A stretch of 64,000 bases of DNA from Nemertoderma westbladi (lineage: Eukaryota > Xenacoelomorpha > Nemertodermatida > Nemertodermatidae). Within the stretch, counting starts at the first letter, position 1. The number at the start of each line of letters is the position of its first letter. Under the pieces are notes generated by a model. It did not search any database. It worked only from the letters and a program-made list of their open reading frames with translations, and was not told the DNA's origin. The translations under genes and the position numbers were made by a program. Shown one piece after another: positions 46,858 to 55,178 of this stretch. Where the stretch lies: assembly GCA_032718475.1 (NCBI GenBank), contig JAUCBJ010007585.1, positions 1-64,000 on the forward strand, written 5' to 3'.

Positions 46858-47473
46858 TACAGAACGCATGCATGAAGCAATCTGGGTTGGGTTAACCGAT
46901 CGTAAGTAGGTAAACCATAAACTGCACCATGACTGATAATGAATGTGTAATGATATAAACTAAGGAAAAACCAAACTGAAAGTAGTTAGAGAGTCAGTGT
47001 ATACTACTCAACTATTACACATTTCACCTTCTAAAGGTAGACTTGAGAACCGCAGATGGATTAGTCTCCCTTAAAATATACAGCTGATTGTCTTCCATTT
47101 ATATATCCTCCAAGTTTCATCATAAACGGATAAAAAGCAAAGGAATTGAAGGACATTTCATGATTAGACATGTATCCTGACAGATGAAATGTTATTGTTC
47201 TTGTAGACCTTACGATGATATGTGGATGTGGACTGATTACTGTAGTAATTACGATTATTAAAACATTGTAATTTACCTATTTAAGAATATTAGAGCATAA
47301 GTGATGAAAAATATATTTTCTCTTAAATATAGTAATGAAATTTAATAATGAAAACAACTAAGTAATATGAAAATTACCTTTGTAACAAATCTGACAAGTT
47401 GCCATGGCATCTAGAAACTAAAACATATTGCATATATATACTTATTATTGATATAGTGGGGGTGGAGATTATT
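46858..47473. other. No gene seen
   Basis: AT-rich, no motif-bearing frame or repeat noticed. Confidence 0.5.
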
Positions 47474-47477
47474 TTAA

Positions 47478-48246
47478 CCCTTTAAACCCGGGGGGTCAAA
47501 TTGACCCACCCCCAAATTTAGAAATTTCAAACTTGTTTTTTTCGGCTTTTTCGGATTTTATTGTGTCACCCTGTTTCTTGCGTTATACGGGTTTAGGATG
47601 CTTCTGAATTCAATGGAATAAGTAAAAATTGTATAGTTTTCAAACTTGTATTTTTCACAGGGGGTTTAAATTGTTGTGGCAGCACCAAATTTTTAAAAAT
47701 AAGCCAATTGATCAATAGATTGTATCATCTTGTTTCTTGCGTTATACGGGTTTATGAGCGTCCTGAATCCGTTGGAATGAATAAAAACAGCACTGGACAA
47801 TGGACATATCAACATATCAAACCTGTACTTTTTGGTGCTAGCACCAACATTTGCCTTATTAGGCCTACTCCGAAAAATAAGAGTAAAAAATTATAAATGT
47901 ATTGCATTATAATCAGCGCCCCAGAAAACCTGAAAATGTGAATTTATAGCATCGGATAAGTCAATTATAATTTTTGTGTTTAAACTGAAAAGTGCTGGTT
48001 ACTTGTTTTTTTTTTTTCATTTTTTACCAACGTAGAGGACTACAACTGCCATTTCTAGTAATCAGATCATATCTAAATACTTTTCAATAAGCGCCACAGC
48101 GCTTAATGGCGCCATAGAAAACCTGTATTTAAATATGATTTGCTGCAAATTATAACTTTAAAATTTTTCGAAAATTGTTCACAACTTGAAATTTTGGTGC
48201 TCAAAAGAACCACCGCAGTAAATAATCCGGGGTAATAATACGGGGT
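47478..48246 (-). mobile_element. Diverged relative of the TTAA-flanked element, opposite orientation
   Basis: TTAA at 47474-47477 precedes CCCTTTAAACCCGGGGGGTC, and the interior has ggtcaaattgaccc, ttgcgttatacgggttta (twice) and aaacttgt-tttt words, the complements of the unit in 21242-22691. The other end near 48246 reads ccggggtaataatacgggg, a decayed match to the CCCTATTAGTACCGGG end. Three internal units are visible versus five in the other copy. The right TTAA is not preserved. Confidence 0.65.
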
Positions 48247-48834
48247 CATAGGCTGGAACCTCTACTGTTAGTCTACTTTAAGATAGTATGAGTGGGAACG
48301 CGTGGTAACAATGACAAACTAAAACTACTATATGATATTAAATTATTATAATATCTAAGGAAACAAATAAATTATTTAAAATTAGTTTAGCTTATTGAGA
48401 TAACAATACGTAAAGGTAATTTATTCGTAGTGTAGCAGCTAATAAATATATTCAACATTCCAACAGAAGAATTATTTAGTATCTACAGTATACAATGTAA
48501 CTATGTTTCACTGTTACACTGCAGAACTTGGGCTGGATGTTTAGATGCAGTATGAACTAGGGTAGTTTAATCTAGGGTAGTTCTATCTAGACATCTCACT
48601 TCGCGAGTAAGAAATAATGATATGCTTAGCCAATTCCAACATAGTACTATCTAAAGTACGAACTACCCCGGTAAAATAGACTTTTGTGGACTAGTTAATT
48701 AATTGATGTATCACCCCCACGCCTTCCCACTAAGTTGCCTAAAAAACATTTGAAATTTGAAAATTTGAAATAAAAATTCCCCGACCAGCTAGCTAATGAG
48801 TCATTGAATCTTGATTTCCGCTTTCCATTATTTT
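48247..48834. other. No gene seen
   Basis: AT-rich. A short ctagggtagtt repeat is seen near 48557-48585. Confidence 0.5.
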
Positions 48835-49925
48835 TCTGCTAAAAGCGTTTAACAGAGAAAGTCTCGGTCAGCCCGTTGATATTATTATTACACCAGCCAA
48901 ACCGCAGTTCTTTCTAGTCTGTATTGGATTTGTTGTTTCCGATGGAAAGGTGGACTAACAACTAAATAAATATGAATTTGGTTGAAAAATCGTTGAAATA
49001 TTGGCGTTAGAAAGTTGCGTGTTTGGCATGGATGTGCGCAAGATTTTTCGCATTTATTAAATATATCAAACATTCTATAATATATCTATAATATTTACGG
49101 TATTCTAGAATGTTTGTAAGTATATAGGCTCGGTCAGAAGGAATGGGCGCATTTGCGAATGGTATATACTTGGAAACTTACAGACACTGTCAGATAGGTT
49201 GCACTCTGTTTACTTTCACTTTCTTACCATTATTGCAATCACCAGAATTTTTATTTTTGCTTTTATTATTTTAGCTACAAGCGTTTGAAAAAAGTGTCTC
49301 CAGCGATATTGCTCCAATTACAGCGCAGTTATTCGTCAACCTTATAGTGATTTGTTGCTACTAGTGGAAAGCTGGCCATATGCAAGGATTTCAAATATGT
49401 AAAAATATTTGAATTTGGTTTGGAAATATCTGAGAAATGAGCATTCGAATGTTGCATGTATTTACTTCCACTGCAGGCCATTTATTCTATTTAATAAATG
49501 CATAACATTCTGGAACATTGTGTTTATCTCATAAGTAGCTTGGCAACAATGCAATGCCTACATGATAAATACTAGTATATGGAAATTCCTAGTAGTAGTA
49601 CATCCATAAGCGAAATGTTCTAGAACATAGTGTATTTATTATATAGAATAAATGGCCTGTAGTGGAAGTAAATACATGCAACATTCGAATGCCCATATCT
49701 CAGCTATTTCCCAACCAAGTTCAAATATTTTTATATATTTGGAATCCTTGCATGGCCAGCTTTCCACTAATACCAAGGTTGAATGAACTGAATGAATGAA
49801 TGAACTATAAGGTTGAAGAATAACTACGGTGTAACTGGTGTAATATCGCTGTAGACACTTTTTTCAAACACGTGTAGCTAAAGAATAAAAGCAAAAATAA
49901 AAATTCTGGCTCACCCAGGAAGGAG
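48835..49925. repeat. Large imperfect hairpin (about 290-bp arms) and a related single arm
   Basis: 49236-49522 is closely complementary to 49608-49925: for example gtggaaagctggccat at about 49363 and atggccagctttccac at about 49755, and gaatgttgcatgtatttact against agtaaatacatgcaacattc. The loop is about 85 bp. 48835-49085 is an older, diverged arm of the same family (ttggatttgttgtttccgat; gaatttggttgaaaaatcgt). Further arms occur at about 50810-51060, 52371-52436 and 54830-54975. This is the form of a foldback MITE family. TTCnnGAA words sit at the loop-proximal ends. Confidence 0.8.
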
Positions 49926-50698
49926 GAGGGAGGTGAAACTCTGTATGTTTCAAATTTCATGCAATCTCATAAATATTTGTACTGAATAACGACACTATAT
50001 TCCAGGACATGGAGTAGTTTTTGTGACTTACAATTATATTGGAAAGGAACCCCATTCTGTTCACATAGGCATATAGGAGGGATGACCCGTAATATATTGT
50101 CATTTTCTGATGACACGGACCACCACCCCCCCCCCCCCCCAGATTTTTCTAGAAATCTTTATCATATTGCAGGAAATTTGAAATTTGAAATTTATAAGCG
50201 TTTTATAAAAGTGTCTTTTGCGAAATCGCACCCTCCGTATCTCCACATTAGTCGTAATTTTTTCATATCATTAAAAAGGGAACAGTTCCGCCAGTTCCAA
50301 CAATTTCGTTGTTTTTTGTCAACAAATTTTCAAGCTTTTTTGTCAGTTTTTTTTATAAATGTTCTAGAAAGTACATTGAGTGTTCTAAAACTTTGAATAA
50401 AAGTTCTAGAACATTTTAATTATTAATTTTCGAGAATATTATTTTCTTTAAAAAAGAAAATTATTTAAAAAATTGTTAAATTTTATTATTTTTTATGCTA
50501 TGTTGCCTGTTTTTTTTTCTATTGATAAGAGTTCTAGAACATTATTAAATGTTCTAGACCATGTACCAAATTAAAAAATAAATAATAGAAATATACGATG
50601 AACGTTCCAGTTGCGACAAATGTAACGAATACGCCGACAAATTCGCGTCAAAGGTGATCGGATATCTCTGGCGACGCCAGATTCGTAATTAATGAAAG
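49833..50698 (+). repeat. Direct duplication block, copy 1
   Basis: actggtgtaatatcgctg at 49833 starts a block that recurs from 53430. Shared words include ttctggctcacccaggaagg, ccaggacatggagtagtttt, a C run before agatttttctagaaatctt, and a long segment ending cgccagattcgtaattaatg. The resemblance continues on the far side (cacattttag ... ggcacgggcggaact at about 50741-50795 and 54722-54780). Confidence 0.9.
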
Positions 50699-51061
50699 TA
50701 CACATTTTAAACTTGAACTTGAATTGAACTGAATTTGAACACATTTTAGTACAAAATGAAAATGTTGGCACGGGCGGAACTCTAGCCATTAAAAAGCTTG
50801 CGTTGCAAGGATTCCAAATATGTAACAATATCTGGATTTCGTTGAGAAGCAGCTGAGATAAAGGCGTTCAAAGATGGTAAGAATTATCGTTAGCTGTAGG
50901 CCATTTATTCTATCTAATAAATACAACAAAATTCTAGAATGTGTTATTTATTTTATAAGTTGGAAGGCAACAGCGGTATTCCTATCCAATATATATATTG
51001 CATAGCTATTCATACAAAATGTTCCAGAACATCTTGTATTTATTAAATATACTAAATGGCC

Positions 51062-51130
51062 TCGGTGCGAAAGTGTGGACGTTCAATAAATACATCCCGT
51101 ATTTATTGAACGTCCACACTTTCGCACCGA
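51062..51130. repeat. Perfect 32-bp hairpin with a 5-base loop
   Basis: 51062-51093 (starting tcggtgcgaaagtgtggacg) is the exact reverse complement of 51099-51130, with atccc between. It directly adjoins the aaatggcc end of a hairpin-family arm. Such exactness contrasts with the imperfect repeats around it and means it is recent. Confidence 0.9.
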
Positions 51131-51756
51131 CGGGCAATAGTACTGAAACACGCTAATTTGCCAACAGTCACCGGTTTTACTTGCATATAGGGAGAACTTA
51201 ACTCACGTACGTTGGGGTCTATGAAACAGCATAAACTCATACAAACATCTGTTATTTGAACTATGCAATTGTGGATAGTAAACCCCTCCGCTTACCTCAA
51301 TGATCATGAAAACCAAGAGATCTACCGGTTATTCGTTAGTATTCTCCAACTATTAACATGAATCCATATGATATAATGACAACAGATTATAACAGCATAA
51401 ATCAGTATAAAAATGCGGTGTTGCGGAAATATCAGACAGTCAGTATGCGTTGCAGTGAGTATTGAAGGACGGTTAAATGAATGCAAAAGTAAACGTCTAA
51501 TAGATTTGCGTTCTGTAATCTTTCTAGCCACTGGTGTTTAAAGAAGAACGTAAACAAAGATAATAATAATATCCAATGGCTAGTGATTTCGTAATTTGAG
51601 CATCTGAGTTTTTGTAGGAATGTAGGGGAAAGTGTTATACTGAGAATAAACGCTGGAGGGAGTAAGTTTACATCAGTTCATAAAATACAAAGTTCTTGAG
51701 AGTTTTCAAGGGTTTAGAGTACCCAGCGCATTGTGTAAAATGGGGACATTTTGGCC

Positions 51757-52335
51757 GCAAAAGCTTTAACACCACTCCCAGAAAATGGGACTTAGGTCTA
51801 TAAAATATACATAGATTCACAATTTCTTAATATAATAACTACTCTAAACAATCAATCTTTCTTTCTAGAACGATGTTTACGGAGTTTCTTGAACTTTTGA
51901 GCGGTGGTTGTCTTCTTTCCGGCGCTACGAGCCACTTTACTCGGAGGACTATAACTCCTCGGGGAAGGGTGCAATATATTTGCATCACTTTTGGGACTCA
52001 GAACTTTTGGGCGGTGGTTGTCTTCTTCCCGGCGCTACGAGCCACTCGGTGGACTCGGCTACTTACTCGGAGGACTATAACTCCTCGGGGAAGGGTTGGG
52101 TTTGCGGTCGGTATATCCGCCAGTCGAGGTACCTGGTTGGTCGATGTCCATAGAGGCTGCGCTTCACTCCTGGGACGGTGTTTCGGTATCAACACGTCTA
52201 CCAGAGGGTCGAAGGGGTTGAGGTCGTACGATCTTTAGCGCTCGTCTCAAGACCGCAGCTTGGACAGGTCCTGCCTTAGTCGTTTGTACGACTGCCGTTG
52301 GTAGGCCGTGGGTTATTAGGAACTTCCGAGATTTC
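51757..52335 (-). pseudogene. Second copy of the unknown element's C-terminal tail
   Basis: On the minus strand a frame reads HPSPRSYSPPSKVAR, then KKTTTAQKFKKLRKHRSRKKD and a stop at about 51868. This lines up with the tail at 7680-7770 (HPSPRIYNPPSKVAR; KKLRKRRLRKKD). The flanking bases also match: a cccattttctgggag[ct]ggtgt run and aaagcttttgcg lie the same distance after the stop. Upstream, a PSPRSYSPPSK motif is present twice because of a 110-bp duplication (ggtggttgtcttctt at about 51903 and 52013). Further upstream the frame reads LVKTVKSRKFLITHGLPTAV, which I do not recognise. Confidence 0.65.
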
Positions 52336-52436
52336 ACAGTTTTGACTAATAATTAATTGACTAACGACTTTCATGGCCAGCTTTCCACTAATACCAACAA
52401 ATCACTATAAGGTTGAAGAATAACTGCGGTGTAACT

Positions 52437-53429
52437 GTAGTCGAGTCAATCTAACAAAAAACCCATAAGTATTTCGCAATCAATCCGAACCACATATTTT
52501 GGATTCTATATTACCTTATTAATGACCAAAAAAAAGTCTACAAAATTTTATTTTGCGGATCATATGTTTATTCATAGAAATTCTACGTAAATTTGCATAA
52601 CACAAGCCAAACAAAAGGAACAGTAGGGAAAAGTAAGTAGCAAATTAGTGATGTTCCAGAATAATTTAATTAATTTCACAATAAGCTGTGATTCAATGGG
52701 AAATTAGTAATATTTACACTGGCGTGTTACACATTAATTGTATATCTCGGAAACTAGAAGTCGCATCAAATTTTTAAATATATCAAAAACTTCACGATAT
52801 ATTGAGCTAACTGTTGTAAAAAAATTATACAATTCCACTGCAAGGAAATTTCATAATTTCCATTAATGTTAGTGAAGATTTTTCACATACTTAAATTATG
52901 ATTGCTCTATTGATTTTAGGTGTAATTTATTTATTTGTTTTAGTATGAAAACAACAATAGTCTATCATATTACAAATAAATTTTTTGGGGATAAGGGTTT
53001 TTGAGGTCGATAAATCCGATGAGCGAGGTTACGTCCACCCGTTTAGTAGAGAAGTTGTGTAAATAAGCTCTCTGTATTGTACCAGCAAAATTGGTATTAA
53101 AAATGGTTAAATTATTACACAAATTTCCGTTGCTCTGGAAACTAAATTGGTAACTATATAGAAGTGCATACTTCTGTCAATCGATAGTCATTAGAGTAAA
53201 GTTGGTCTGTACCAAATTTTGAGAAAATCCCACCAATAGACCCCTTGTTGGTATGTAAAATCCATGTTGCTAAGGAAAGAAACAGGAAATTGAAGGAGAT
53301 CCGCATATATATTTTTATAGACTTTTTTGGGGGTATTAACAAGGCAATGTAGAATAAAAAAAAAATGGTTTGGATGAATTGCGAATTTGTTATGGGTTGA
53401 CCCCCTTTTTCGGCTAGATTGACTCGCCT
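52437..53429. mobile_element. MITE inserted in the second hairpin-block copy
   Basis: The left end reads gtagtcgagtcaatctaac and the right end ggctagattgactcgcct, inverted repeats. ACT occurs on both sides (52434-52436 and 53430-53432). The block at 49833 gives the unfilled site (gtgtaactggtgtaat), so insertion and a probable 3-bp duplication can be read directly. The 993-bp body has no ORF. Confidence 0.8.
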
Positions 53430-54367
53430 ACTGGTGTAATATCGCTGAAGACACTTTTTTCAAACACTTGTAGCTAAAGAATAAAAGCAAAAATAATAAT
53501 TCTGGCTCACCCAGGAAGGAGGAGGGAGGTGAAACTCTCTATGTTTCAAATTTCATGCAATCTCATAAATATTTGTACTGAATAACGACACTATATTCCA
53601 GGACATGGAGTAGTTTTTGTGACTTACAATTATATGAGAAAGTAAACCCATTCTCTTCACATAGGCATATAGGAGGGAGGCCCCATGTATATAACATACA
53701 TGGATACATACATACATTCATTTTCTGATGACACCCCCCCCCCCCCCCCAGATTTTTCTAGAAATCTTCATCATATTGCAAGAAATTTGAAACACAACTA
53801 TTTCCACTCACCGTCGATGACCCCATGAAGCCGGAATTTTCAATTTTGCCTTGAAAGTTTTTTATAAGCGTTTTATAAAAGTGTCTTTTGCGAAATCGCA
53901 CACTCCCTATCTCCACATTTGTCGTAATTTTTTCATATCATTAAAAAGGGAACAGTTCCGCGCGTTCCAACAATTTCGTTGTTTTTTTTCAACAAATTTT
54001 CGAAGCATTCTGTCAGTTTTTTTATAAATGTTCTAGAAAGTACATTCAGTGTTCTAGAACTTTGAATAAAAGTTCTAGAACATTTTAATTATTAATTTTC
54101 GAGAATATTATTTTCTTTAAAAAAGAAAATTATTTAAAAAATTGTTAAATTTTATTATTTTTTATGCTATGTTGCCTGTTTTTTTTTCTATTGATAAGAG
54201 TTCTAGAACATTATTAAATGTTCTAGACCATGTACCAAATTAAAAAATAAATAATATAAATATACGATGAACGTTCCAGTTGCGACAAATGTAACGAATA
54301 CGCCGACAAATTCGCGTCAAAGGTGATCGGATATCTCTGGCGACGCCAGATTCGTAATTAATGAAAG
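53430..54367 (+). repeat. Direct duplication block, copy 2
   Basis: Matches copy 1 at 49833-50698, with about 70 bp (cactcaccgtcgatgacccc region) present here but deleted from copy 1, and an added atacatacattc run. The part before it (52371-52436) was cut off by the MITE. An AT-rich stretch (54368-54720) unique to this copy follows. Confidence 0.9.
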
Positions 54368-55034
54368 AATGCCTTCATGGAATTTATACACTCAATTAAA
54401 GTACAATACAAATTTGAAAAATAACAATAAGTTGTTTTTAAAAATAAATAAAATTACGTATATAACTCAGAAACCAAATAAAAAATAATAGCTATAGATA
54501 TAAATTCCTAGCTATAATTATAAATTATTACTTTGAGTACATAAAATTACTAGATATATATGTTAATTATACAAAAAAGTGTTAAAAAAACAAAAAATAT
54601 AATTTTTTAATAATGTTCTAGAACAAAAAATAATATGTTCTAGAACATTATTTAACAAAAAATAATTCGAAATATCCTACAATAATTCACACTAACATTA
54701 CAAAGTAGTAGCAGTAAATTATACACATTTTAGTGCAAAATGAAAATGTTGGCACGGGCGGAACTATAGCCATTAAAAAGTCATATTCAATATATCGATT
54801 ACGTAGCTATTCATACATAAACAAAATGTTCCAGAACATTGTGTATTTATTAAATATAATAAATGGCCTTCAACGAACAATACTTCTTGCAATCTTTGAA
54901 CGCCTATCTCAGCTGTTTCTCAACGAAATTCAAATATTGTTACATATTTGGACTCCTTGCAACGCAACCTTTTTAATGATATGAAAAAATTACGACTAAT
55001 ATGAAGAATGTCCACGATATGGAGGGTGCAATAA

Positions 55035-55092
55035 AGCGATAAGAGAATAGCTTATCGCTTACCTCTGATCGCTTGTCGCTTATCTCTTATGT
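55035..55092. promoter_or_regulatory. GATAAG/CTTATC cluster upstream of the long repeat gene
   Basis: agcgataag (55035-55043) and cttatcgct (55051-55059) form a 9-bp inverted repeat, followed by two more cttatc/cttat words up to 55092. Four GATA-type sites within 60 bp, 90-140 bp before the first codons of the next ORF, could be a promoter element. The truncated paralogue lacks it. A hairpin with no function is the alternative. Confidence 0.35.
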
Positions 55093-55178
55093 CTCAATTG
55101 TGAACCTAACCAATAACCAACCAACTAACCAATACTGTACTTACCATGTACCTGTAATCTGATGCCTCTTATCATAAA

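Larger units (their letters stand above)
49100..54850. repeat. Cluster of TTCnnGAA palindromes
   Basis: gttctagaac or close variants occur at about 49103, 49508, 49618, 50360, 50403, 50531, 50931, 51021, 54030, 54052, 54073, 54201, 54613, 54637 and 54825, several within aatgttctagaacatt. TTCnnGAA is the core of heat-shock elements, but single cores without the usual alternating third unit are weak, and here they belong to repeat families. Confidence 0.7.

Noticed and set aside
49100-54850. TTCnnGAA words as true heat-shock promoters of the neighbouring genes
   Set aside because: They lack the third alternating unit of a full element in most places and follow the repeat family, not the gene starts.
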